Positions 1-6,662 of a stretch of 7,249 bases of DNA are shown one piece after another. Under the pieces are notes generated by a model. The model was not told the DNA's origin and made no database searches. It saw only the letters and a list, made by a program, of their open reading frames with translations. The stretch's first letter is position 1. Each line of letters begins with the position of its first letter. The position numbers and the translations under genes are program-made. The DNA is from Desulfobacteraceae bacterium (GTDB taxonomy: Bacteria; Desulfobacterota; Desulfobacteria; Desulfobacterales; Desulfobacteraceae), in assembly GCA_023140455.1 (NCBI GenBank), contig JAGLLQ010000085.1, forward strand, positions 1 to 7,249, given 5' to 3'.

Positions 1-43
1 AACTCAAAACAATACGCTTGAATAAAAAAAAAGAAGTTTTAAC

Positions 44-47
44 GGAG
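44..47 (+). promoter_or_regulatory. Shine-Dalgarno site of ftsW (GGAG)
   Basis: GGAG lies 6 bases before the ATG at 54. It decides the ftsW start. The longer in-frame alternative, a TTG at 18, has no purine-rich Shine-Dalgarno within the visible upstream bases and would add a Lys/Glu-rich 12-residue extension. Seen directly in the sequence; its use as the start signal is inferred. Confidence 0.7.
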
Positions 48-53
48 CAAAAA

Positions 54-1166
54 ATGATTAGTCGCAAAACAGAATCATTTACCGATTTACATATTTTTCT
101 TGGCGTTATTGCAACACTTATTATCATCGGTTTTGTTTTTGTTTTTTCATCTAGCTCTGTATATGCTCTAGAAAAATTCGGCTCTTCTTATTACTTTGTA
201 AAAAAACAGATTATCGGCTTTATTATTGGCCTGGCTGCCTTCTTTTTTATTCGCATACTTCCAATAAAACTTATAAAATTTTTAGTACCGTTTACATTTT
301 TAACAACCCTTACTTTAACCGCAATGACAAAGTTACCACAATTTGCCGTACGTATTCATGGTTCTAGTAGGTGGCTAAAACTATTTGGTTTTACGTTTCA
401 ACCAAGTGAGATCCTTAAATTTTCTCTGATTGTGTATGTTGCCTATTTTATTTCCAAAAAACAGGCCGTTATCTCTTCTTTTTTTAAATCTTACCTTCCT
501 CTTTTATTTATTATCGGCTTAACAAGCCTCGTCCTTCTTTCTCAGCCAGATTTTGGTTTAACGGTAACCATATGCTGCACTATTTTTATTCTTTTATATG
601 TAGCTCACTTTCCACCACAGTATTTACTCTCAACATTAATCTGCTTAATCCCTGCAGGAATAACATTAATTTATTTAAAACCATATCGATTTAAACGAAT
701 ATTGACCTTTTTAAATCCATGGGCAGATCCAAAGGGATCAGGTTTTCAGATTATTCAATCTCTCATTGCAATAGGATCTGGAAGCTTTTGGGGAGTTGGG
801 GTTTCACACTCACGGCAAAAGTTTTTTTATTTGCCAATGCAACACACTGATTTTATTTTTTCAATAATTGGTGAAGAACTCGGTCTAATAGGTGTTCTCA
901 CAGTTTTCATTCTTTACAGTATAATACTGATAAGAGGAGCAAAAATTGCAAGAGCCTCAGATAACATTTTTGGAAGTATGATTGCAGCAGGTTTAACAAT
1001 AAGCCTTGCATTACAGGTTATCATAAACACAGGGGTTGCCTTGGGAACATTACCGACAAAAGGGCTTACTCTTCCATTTTTAAGTTATGGCGGAACATCT
1101 CTTCTCATAAACATGGCAGCAATGGGCATCTTAATTAATATAGGAGCATCAGTAAAAGATGACTGA
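54..1166 (+). CDS. ftsW: Septal peptidoglycan glycosyltransferase FtsW (SEDS family)
   Basis: Integral inner-membrane SEDS protein that polymerises lipid II into septal glycan together with its partner transpeptidase FtsI (PBP3). The 370-residue product, counted from the ATG at 54, has about ten hydrophobic segments (roughly 13-32, 52-69, 74-91, 119-133, 147-163, 167-184, 190-207, 267-292, 306-330, 342-363) and a large extracytoplasmic loop before segment 8. Family signatures are visible: RW followed by QPSE (106-119), QPDFG (164-168), NPWADPKGSGFQ (221-232), HTDFIF (264-269) and PTKGLTLPFLSYGG (334-347). Asp266 in HTDFIF aligns with the catalytic Asp of SEDS enzymes (Asp297 of E. coli FtsW). 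The usual LPE before this motif reads LPM here. RodA is the main alternative, but the position next to murG in a dcw cluster supports FtsW. An in-frame TTG at 18 could extend it by 12 residues, but the GGAG at 44-47 favours ATG 54. It overlaps murG by 8 bases. Confidence 0.95.
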   Translation: MISRKTESFTDLHIFLGVIATLIIIGFVFVFSSSSVYALEKFGSSYYFVKKQIIGFIIGLAAFFFIRILPIKLIKFLVPFTFLTTLTLTAMTKLPQFAVRIHGSSRWLKLFGFTFQPSEILKFSLIVYVAYFISKKQAVISSFFKSYLPLLFIIGLTSLVLLSQPDFGLTVTICCTIFILLYVAHFPPQYLLSTLICLIPAGITLIYLKPYRFKRILTFLNPWADPKGSGFQIIQSLIAIGSGSFWGVGVSHSRQKFFYLPMQHTDFIFSIIGEELGLIGVLTVFILYSIILIRGAKIARASDNIFGSMIAAGLTISLALQVIINTGVALGTLPTKGLTLPFLSYGGTSLLINMAAMGILINIGASVKDD

Positions 1167-2271
1167 TCAAAAAATCAATATATTAATTGCCGGTGGAAAA
1201 ACAGGAGGCCATTTATTTCCTGGTATTGCCATTGCCCAGGCTCTTAAAACTGAAAATATTAATGTGAGAATCCTTTTTGCCGGCATAGGCACTGATTTTG
1301 AAACAAAAGTAATAAAGAATTTTGGATTTAGCTATGCAAAACTATATTCGAGACCAGTAAAAGGAAGAAATCCTTTGAGTCTTATATTTTCCTTAGGCAT
1401 AATTCCTCTATCCATTATTCAGGCGTTACTCATTATTAAACGATTTAAACCCGCTATGGTAATAGGAACTGGTGGATATTCTTCATTTGCGGTAGTTGCA
1501 GGCGCATGGCTTGTTGGGATCCAGACAGCTATTCAGGAGCAGAACACCATACCGGGTCTGACAAACAGAATGCTTTCAAAAATTGTAAGTTTAATATTCT
1601 TAAATTTTAAAGAAACAAAATTATTATCTGAAAAAAAAGGTGCTGTCCATACTGGCAATCCTGTCAGGAAAATCACAAAAGACACAGATGAATCTGACTT
1701 GAGCAAAACAATAGACAAAGAAAAATTCACTCTTCTTATATCCGGTGGAAGCCAGGGAGCAAGCAGTATTAATAAAGCCGTTCTTGAAGCCTTAAATCTC
1801 ATGGATAATATAAAAAAGTATAATATTATCCATCAAACAGGAAAAAATGATGAAGAACAAATTCAGGCACAATATTCAAATTTGCGAATTAAAAATGTCA
1901 TTGTAAAAGCATTTTTCAATAATCTCGGGCTTTACCAGGATATTGCTGATCTTATTATTTGCCGAGCAGGCGCTGGAACAATATCTGAAATCAATTTAAA
2001 AGGTCTTCCGGCAATTTTAGTACCCTATCCCTATGCTGCTGATGATCACCAGACAAGTAATGCAAATGAGCTTACAAAAACTGGAGCTGCAATAATAATT
2101 AAGGATAAAGATCTAACAGGGCAGATTGTTAAACAGCATATTGAATCCTTAAAAAATAATAAAGAGCAACTTGTAAAGATGGGCAAGGCATCTTTGAGCA
2201 TGGCAATGCCTGATGCTGATATTAAAATTGCTAAAACAATATTAAATATGACTTTAAAACAAGGAATATAA
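1159..2271 (+). CDS. murG: UDP-GlcNAc:lipid I N-acetylglucosaminyltransferase MurG
   Basis: Peripheral inner-membrane GT-B enzyme (GT28 family) that transfers GlcNAc from UDP-GlcNAc to lipid I, giving lipid II, the FtsW substrate. It has 370 residues, the usual size. The N-domain carries the glycine loop GGKTGGHLFPG (12-22), GTGGYSS (103-109), and QEQNTIPGLTN (126-136, the counterpart of the HEQN motif). A hydrophobic stretch at about 73-93 followed by KRFKP fits the membrane-association patch. GNPVR (166-170) precedes the C-domain, which has GGSQGA (196-201), HQTGK (225-229), CRAGAGTISE (268-277, with the UDP-GlcNAc-binding Glu277) and HQTSNA (297-302). The glycine loop is usually GGGTGGH or AGGTGGH; here the third position is Lys14. 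The start overlaps the end of ftsW by 8 bases; AGGAG at 1142-1146 is 12 bases upstream, rather far, so translation is probably coupled to ftsW. Confidence 0.97.
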   Translation: MTDQKINILIAGGKTGGHLFPGIAIAQALKTENINVRILFAGIGTDFETKVIKNFGFSYAKLYSRPVKGRNPLSLIFSLGIIPLSIIQALLIIKRFKPAMVIGTGGYSSFAVVAGAWLVGIQTAIQEQNTIPGLTNRMLSKIVSLIFLNFKETKLLSEKKGAVHTGNPVRKITKDTDESDLSKTIDKEKFTLLISGGSQGASSINKAVLEALNLMDNIKKYNIIHQTGKNDEEQIQAQYSNLRIKNVIVKAFFNNLGLYQDIADLIICRAGAGTISEINLKGLPAILVPYPYAADDHQTSNANELTKTGAAIIIKDKDLTGQIVKQHIESLKNNKEQLVKMGKASLSMAMPDADIKIAKTILNMTLKQGI

Positions 2272-3638
2272 TGTACCAGAAATCATATCAAATACATTTT
2301 GTAGGAATCGGCGGGATCGGTATGAGTGGCATTGCAGAACTTCTTATAAGCCTCGGGTACAAAGTTTCAGGTTCTGACATTAAATCATCAGCCATAACTG
2401 AAAGGCTTAAAAATCAAGGCGCGACGATTTTCATCAAGCACAAAAAAGAACAAATAAAAGGTGCAAGTGTTGTTGTAACCTCCAGTGCAATATCTGATAA
2501 TAATCCCGAGGTTGTTCAGGCAAAAGAGGATTCTATCCCAATAATCCCAAGAGCAGAAATGCTTGCAGAACTCATGAGAATCAAATATTCAATTGCAGTT
2601 TCAGGAGCACATGGTAAAACCTCAACTACTTCAATGGTCTCAGAAATACTTAATACCGCAGGACTTGACCCAACTGTAATTATAGGGGGGCTCTTAAAAA
2701 GCCTTGATACAAATGCTCTCCATGGTAAAGGAGATTTTATTGTTGCAGAAGCAGATGAAAGCGACGGGTCTTTTCTTAAATACAGCCCTGCTATTGCGAT
2801 TGTTACAAACATTGATTTAGAACATCTTGATTATTATAAAGATATAGATGACATAAAAGATAAATTTATTCAGTTTATCAATTCAATTCCTTTTTATGGA
2901 CTCGCAATACTCTGCCTTGACAATGAACATGTTCAAAACATCCTGCCAAGCATAAAGGCTCGATTTACAACATTTGGCATGACAGCTCAGGCTGATCTTC
3001 AGGCAAAAAATATTTATTTCAAAAACAATAAGAGCTTTTTCACTGTTATTCACAACAAAGAAAAACTAGGTGAAATAAGTCTCAATCTTGCAGGCAAACA
3101 TAATATTTCTAATGCATTAGCAAGCATTGCAACAGCACTCGAATTAGATATAGATTTTAAAATTATTAAAACGGCTCTGGAAAAGATAGAAGGTGTAAAA
3201 CGACGGCTTGAAATTAAAGGCAAAAAAAATGGAATCATAGTCATGGATGATTATGGTCATCATCCAACTGAAATCAAGGCAACTCTCGATGCTGTGAGAG
3301 AATGCTATTCAGAAAAACGGATTATTGTTCTATTTCAACCACATAGGTACACAAGAACAAAAGAGTTGTTTGATGATTTCACAAGGTCGTTTTATCGCTC
3401 TGATATTTTGATTCTTCTTCCTATCTATGCAGCAAGTGAAAAAGAAATTAAAGATGTAAATTCTGAAAAATTAAAACAAGGGATAAAAGCACATGGCCAT
3501 AAGAATGTATCCTATGCTGCTGATTTTGAAAAAGCCTTATCTATATTAACAAAAACATTAAAAAAGGATGATTTGGTTTTAACTCTTGGTGCCGGTGATA
3601 TTTACACTCTTGGTGAAAAACTATTGGAGAAATTATAG
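2271..3638 (+). CDS. murC: UDP-N-acetylmuramate--L-alanine ligase MurC
   Basis: Cytoplasmic ATP-dependent Mur ligase that adds the first stem residue, L-Ala, to UDP-MurNAc. At 455 residues it is typical in length. The three Mur-ligase domains are visible. The N-terminal Rossmann-like UDP-binding domain has GIGGIGMSG (12-20). The central ATPase has the P-loop GAHGKTSTT (112-120, Lys116), EADESDGSF (160-168) and NIDLEHLDYY (180-189). The C-terminal domain has DDYGHHPTEI (326-335) and FQPHRYTRT (355-363). The last two motifs are shared by MurC and the recycling ligase Mpl and separate them from MurD, MurE and MurF; length and the cluster setting support MurC. The ATG overlaps the murG stop in TAATG, and AAGGA at 2261-2265 sits 5 bases upstream, so translational coupling is likely. 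The reading frame is intact. Confidence 0.97.
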   Translation: MYQKSYQIHFVGIGGIGMSGIAELLISLGYKVSGSDIKSSAITERLKNQGATIFIKHKKEQIKGASVVVTSSAISDNNPEVVQAKEDSIPIIPRAEMLAELMRIKYSIAVSGAHGKTSTTSMVSEILNTAGLDPTVIIGGLLKSLDTNALHGKGDFIVAEADESDGSFLKYSPAIAIVTNIDLEHLDYYKDIDDIKDKFIQFINSIPFYGLAILCLDNEHVQNILPSIKARFTTFGMTAQADLQAKNIYFKNNKSFFTVIHNKEKLGEISLNLAGKHNISNALASIATALELDIDFKIIKTALEKIEGVKRRLEIKGKKNGIIVMDDYGHHPTEIKATLDAVRECYSEKRIIVLFQPHRYTRTKELFDDFTRSFYRSDILILLPIYAASEKEIKDVNSEKLKQGIKAHGHKNVSYAADFEKALSILTKTLKKDDLVLTLGAGDIYTLGEKLLEKL

Positions 3639-3643
3639 GTAGA

Positions 3644-4567
3644 ATGGAAAGAATAGCAAAATTGAAAGATTCCTATAAAAAGCTCAAAGAAGATTTCAAT
3701 CTTTTGTCAGATGAGCCAATGAAGAACCACACTTCAATAAAAGTCGGCGGTCCTGCTGATCTTTTTGCTATGCCTGAAACAAATGGTGAATTTATTAATC
3801 TTATTACTTTTTCATCTAAAAACAATATTCCTTTAACCATAATAGGAGATGGAACAAATCTTCTTATCAAAGACAACGGCATTAGAGGGCTTGTTATCTC
3901 AACAAGCAAATTAAATCAAGAAATAAAGACAACCAAAATTGATTCTAACTCATTTAAAGTAACTGCCGGGGTTGGAACAAAACTTTCAACGCTTTGTAAA
4001 TATGTAATGAAAAACAATTTTCAGGGTTTTGAATTTGCAATAGGGATTCCAGGTACTATTGGAGGTGCTGTAATTATGAATGCAGGCACTCCTGATGGTT
4101 CGATTTCAAAATTTGTAGACTCAATTAAAATTGTTACAAATCAGGGAGAAGTGAAAACATTAAAAAAAAATGATCTCAAGTTTTCATATAGAAAACTTAA
4201 TAATAAGGGAATCATTATTGAAGTTTCACTCTTTTTCAAAAAAGGGAAATCAATAGAAATAAAGTACCTTTTTGAAAAAAATCTTAACTATAAAAAAACA
4301 ACACAACCTTTATCTTCTAATAGTGCTGGATGTATTTTTAAAAATCCTGGATCCGGTTATCCTGCTGGGAAATTGATAGACATGGCAGGGCTGAAAGGTG
4401 AAAAAATTGGAGATGCTATGATATCAAATAAACATGCAAATTTTATTGTTAATCTTGGCAATGCCAAATGCGAAGATATTTTACAATTAAAAGAGCTGAT
4501 TAAAAAAAAAGTTTTAAATCTTTACTCAGTAGAACTTCAAACAGAGATTATAATTAAAAGCGAATAA
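3644..4567 (+). CDS. murB: UDP-N-acetylenolpyruvoylglucosamine reductase MurB (type II-like)
   Basis: FAD-dependent cytoplasmic enzyme that uses NADPH to reduce UDP-GlcNAc-enolpyruvate to UDP-MurNAc, the substrate of MurC encoded just upstream. Its 307 residues fit the shorter type II form. FAD-binding motifs are KVGGPADLF (33-41), GDGTNLLIKDNG (68-79) and GIPGTIGGAVIMNAG (134-148). The active-site region includes FSYRKLN (180-186) with Arg183, the SAGCIFKNP motif (227-235), KHANFIVN (263-270), and Glu301 near the C terminus, which aligns with E. coli Glu325. The residue aligned with the proton-donating Ser229 of E. coli is Cys230 here. The Ser/Thr that often follows the YR motif is also not at its usual place (YRKLN). 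The start lies 5 bases after the murC stop with only a weak Shine-Dalgarno (AGG at 3637-3639, too close, or GGAG at 3626-3629, 14 bases away), so coupling to murC is probable. The gene contains two A9 runs (4162-4170 and 4502-4510); the frame is intact. Confidence 0.95.
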   Translation: MERIAKLKDSYKKLKEDFNLLSDEPMKNHTSIKVGGPADLFAMPETNGEFINLITFSSKNNIPLTIIGDGTNLLIKDNGIRGLVISTSKLNQEIKTTKIDSNSFKVTAGVGTKLSTLCKYVMKNNFQGFEFAIGIPGTIGGAVIMNAGTPDGSISKFVDSIKIVTNQGEVKTLKKNDLKFSYRKLNNKGIIIEVSLFFKKGKSIEIKYLFEKNLNYKKTTQPLSSNSAGCIFKNPGSGYPAGKLIDMAGLKGEKIGDAMISNKHANFIVNLGNAKCEDILQLKELIKKKVLNLYSVELQTEIIIKSE

Positions 4568-4569
4568 AA

Positions 4570-5391
4570 ATGAAAAAAAACAGGTATAAGGATAAGTCAA
4601 AAAAAACTGTTAGTACGAACTTCGTTTCAAAGCCATTAATTATTTTATTAATTCTTTGCATAACCAGTATTGCTTTAATATATACCTATGATTTTATAAT
4701 ACAGTCTACCTACTTTACTATTAAGAAAATCCATATAAACGGAAATAACAGAGTTAAAAGCCAGTCAATAATCAATCTTGCAAAAATAGAAAAAAACAAT
4801 AATATCCTCTCGTTAAATCTTGCTTTATTACAAAAAAGAATTCTTAGTCATCCATGGATTCAAAATGTGTCTTTAAAAAGATCATTTCCCTCTTTACTCT
4901 CAATAAGACTAACCGAAGAAATACCTCTTGCCATAGTAAAAATTGAAAACATTGCTGAAATTCTGATAAATAGTGAAGGTAAACCATTTAAAGAATATGA
5001 ACCTGACCTAGACAAACTAAGCAACCTGCCTATAATTACAGGGCTTGAGCTCATCGAGTCAGAAGGTACTTTTATTTTTAAAGGTCCGCTTTTCAATTCT
5101 GTACTAAAAGTACTTGGTATGAATAGCTTTGGTAAAATTCACCAAGTTAATGCTGATAAAAACATGGGTATTTCAATTGAAACAGAGCACTTTAATAAAC
5201 AAATTTCAATGCGACTCGGCTTTTATGACTTTCAAAGTAAAGCTTATAAAGCTGAACAAATAACAAATTATTTTAAGCATCATTTAATAAACAAAGAAAT
5301 CTGCACCTTTGATCTTTATGATCCTGAGAATGTGCTTGTTAAATCAAAAGATAAAGATGCTCTGCATAATCTAACAAAAGGAGGTGTCTAA
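4570..5391 (+). CDS. ftsQ: Cell division protein FtsQ (POTRA-domain bitopic divisome protein)
   Basis: Single-pass inner-membrane protein that links early and late divisome parts, binding FtsB/FtsL in well-studied bacteria. The 273-residue product has a short Lys-rich cytoplasmic tail (1-21), one membrane segment (about 22-40) and a periplasmic region. The POTRA domain (about 49-118) starts at FTIKKIHINGNNR and contains HPWIQNVSLKRSFPSLL (94-110), which matches the family pattern of HPWV, then R, then a P and a hydrophobic strand, ending at EEIPLAIV (116-123). The FtsQ-type beta domain follows, with the closing strands near FDLYDPENVLVK (247-258). Sequence identity outside these motifs appears low, as is usual for FtsQ, so the call rests on topology, POTRA motifs and its place before ftsA. 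It starts 2 bases after murB with no clear Shine-Dalgarno, which suggests low or coupled translation. It looks more AT-rich than ftsA. Confidence 0.93.
   Translation: MKKNRYKDKSKKTVSTNFVSKPLIILLILCITSIALIYTYDFIIQSTYFTIKKIHINGNNRVKSQSIINLAKIEKNNNILSLNLALLQKRILSHPWIQNVSLKRSFPSLLSIRLTEEIPLAIVKIENIAEILINSEGKPFKEYEPDLDKLSNLPIITGLELIESEGTFIFKGPLFNSVLKVLGMNSFGKIHQVNADKNMGISIETEHFNKQISMRLGFYDFQSKAYKAEQITNYFKHHLINKEICTFDLYDPENVLVKSKDKDALHNLTKGGV
5377..5386 (+). promoter_or_regulatory. Very strong Shine-Dalgarno of ftsA (AAAGGAGGTG)
   Basis: This ten-base block is fully complementary to the usual 3' end of 16S rRNA and lies inside the last codons of ftsQ; the GGAGG core is 6 bases before the ftsA ATG. 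It is the strongest site among the genes up to this point in the window, so ftsA can be initiated independently of ftsQ despite the TAATG overlap. The match is seen directly; high translation is inferred. Confidence 0.85.
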
Positions 5392-6617
5392 TGCAGGGAA
5401 ACGAAAATATTGTAGCAGGTCTTGATATCGGGACTACCAAGATATGCGCAATTGTCGCTGAAGTATTTGAAGGGGAAGTCAATATTATCGGGGTTGGTTC
5501 CAATCCTTCGACCGGTCTTCGTAAGGGATCAATCGTTAATATCGAAGCGACAGTTAATTCCATTAGAAAAGCTGTTGAAGAAGCTGAGATAATGGCAGAT
5601 TGTGAGATCTCAGCAGTATTTGTTGGAATTGCAGGCAATCATATCCAGGGACATAACAGCCATGGATTGATTGCTATTAAAGGAAGAGAGATTACTCAGG
5701 CTGATGTTGACCGTGTAATTGATGCTGCAAAATCTGTGGCAATCCCTACAGATCGTGAGATTATCCATATTATCCCCCAGGAATTTATTGTAGATGATAT
5801 GGAATCAATCCAGAACCCGATAGGCATGACTGCTGTAAGGCTTGAAACCAAAATACATATTGTTACAGGAGCTGTCTCTGCTGTAAGAAATATCATAAAA
5901 TGCTGCCATAAGGCAGGCCTTGAAGTATGTGATATTGTCTTAGAGTCTCTTGCATCCGGAGAAGCTGTTCTTACAACTGAAGAGAAAGAGTTGGGTTGTG
6001 CCCTTGCAGACATTGGAGGAGGAACTACTGATCTTGCAATTTTTAAAGATAATAATATCAAATACACTTATGAATTAACACTTGGTGGACACAATCTTAC
6101 AAATGACATCTCTGTTGGATTAAGGACTCCGCTTACAGAAGCTGAAAAAATTAAGCTTCAGCATGGAACCTGTCTTGCTACGAACATCAATAGAGGAGAG
6201 ACAATAGAGGTTCCTGGTGTTGGTGAAAGACCACCCAAGAAACTCTCAAAAAATATTCTTGCAGAAATTCTGGAACCAAGAATAGAAGAAATCTTCTCTC
6301 TTCTTAAAGAGGAAGTATATAAAAACGCTCTTGAAAACTCATTTCCTTCAGGACTTGTGTTGACAGGTGGTACTGTAGTTCTTGATGGACTTGCAGAAAT
6401 TGCTGAATCTGTTTTTAATGCACCTGTTAGGATTGGAGAACCTAACCAGATAGGAGGACTTAAAGACATAGTGAAAAACCCGATGTATGCAACCGGAGTG
6501 GGGCTTGTCATCTTTGGGAGTCAGGCAACTGAAAATCATGACTTTAAAGAAACGAATGATAACAGTGTTTCAAAAATCTTAAAAAGAATGAAGCAGTGGT
6601 TTAAAGACATAATTTAA
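5391..6617 (+). CDS. ftsA: Cell division protein FtsA (actin-like FtsZ membrane tether)
   Basis: Actin/Hsp70-fold ATP-binding protein that anchors FtsZ polymers to the inner membrane and recruits later divisome proteins. The 408-residue product has the phosphate-1 motif GLDIGTTK (10-17), the FtsA-specific SHS2 (1C) subdomain (about 84-165, with GHNSHGLIAIKGREIT at its start), the phosphate-2 motif ADIGGGTTDLAIF (206-218) and the adenosine motif LTGGTVVLDG (324-333). The C terminus, about 392-408 (SVSKILKRMKQWFKDII), is a basic amphipathic helix typical of the membrane-targeting sequence, joined by a polar linker (about 378-391). These features separate it from MreB and DnaK. The start overlaps the ftsQ stop by one base and has a consensus Shine-Dalgarno. 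Length is usual and the frame is intact. Confidence 0.98.
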   Translation: MQGNENIVAGLDIGTTKICAIVAEVFEGEVNIIGVGSNPSTGLRKGSIVNIEATVNSIRKAVEEAEIMADCEISAVFVGIAGNHIQGHNSHGLIAIKGREITQADVDRVIDAAKSVAIPTDREIIHIIPQEFIVDDMESIQNPIGMTAVRLETKIHIVTGAVSAVRNIIKCCHKAGLEVCDIVLESLASGEAVLTTEEKELGCALADIGGGTTDLAIFKDNNIKYTYELTLGGHNLTNDISVGLRTPLTEAEKIKLQHGTCLATNINRGETIEVPGVGERPPKKLSKNILAEILEPRIEEIFSLLKEEVYKNALENSFPSGLVLTGGTVVLDGLAEIAESVFNAPVRIGEPNQIGGLKDIVKNPMYATGVGLVIFGSQATENHDFKETNDNSVSKILKRMKQWFKDII

Positions 6618-6662
6618 CATTAAAAATAAAAATTAATATTTTTTAACCTTGGAGGTGGAATA
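6618..6662 (+). promoter_or_regulatory. AT-rich ftsA-ftsZ spacer with strong ftsZ ribosome binding site
   Basis: This is the only intergenic gap longer than 5 bases after ftsW begins. Bases 6619-6646 are purely A and T and hold a 6-bp A/T inverted repeat (6628-6633 with 6638-6643, 4-base loop), too weak to be a terminator. GGAGGTGG at 6651-6658 is the ftsZ Shine-Dalgarno; its GGAGG core ends 7 bases before the ATG at 6663. A/T-only DNA just before ftsZ could help open mRNA or hold a promoter, but I see no convincing -35/-10 pair (the best, TTTAAC at 6613 and TATTTT at 6637, is poor). The ribosome binding site is firm; any promoter is speculation. Confidence 0.6.

Noticed and set aside
1..25. 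Possible 3' end of murD
   Set aside because: Two frames end here (TGA at 19-21 and TAA at 23-25), giving only six or seven codons with no recognisable MurD residues. murD is expected upstream by gene order, but neither frame can be chosen.
54..1166. RodA instead of FtsW
   Set aside because: The two SEDS paralogues share the motifs, but the position directly before murG within a dcw cluster supports FtsW; no pbp2/mrd genes are nearby.
5696..6067. Antisense open frame of 123 codons on the - strand inside ftsA
   Set aside because: It lies wholly opposite a well-supported ftsA, has no clear ribosome binding site or domain, and its Ser/Pro/Ile-rich composition is that of a shadow of the real gene. 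The other antisense frames inside murG, murC, murB, ftsQ, ftsA and ftsZ were dropped for the same reasons.
6613..6642. Sigma-70-like promoter for ftsZ (TTTAAC, 18-base spacer, TATTTT)
   Set aside because: About 3 of 6 and 4 of 6 matches in A/T-rich DNA is what chance would give.
6620..6646. Imperfect A/T inverted repeat after ftsA as a rho-independent terminator
   Set aside because: The stem is only about 6 bp of A-T pairs with no G-C content, and ftsZ follows directly with a strong ribosome binding site.
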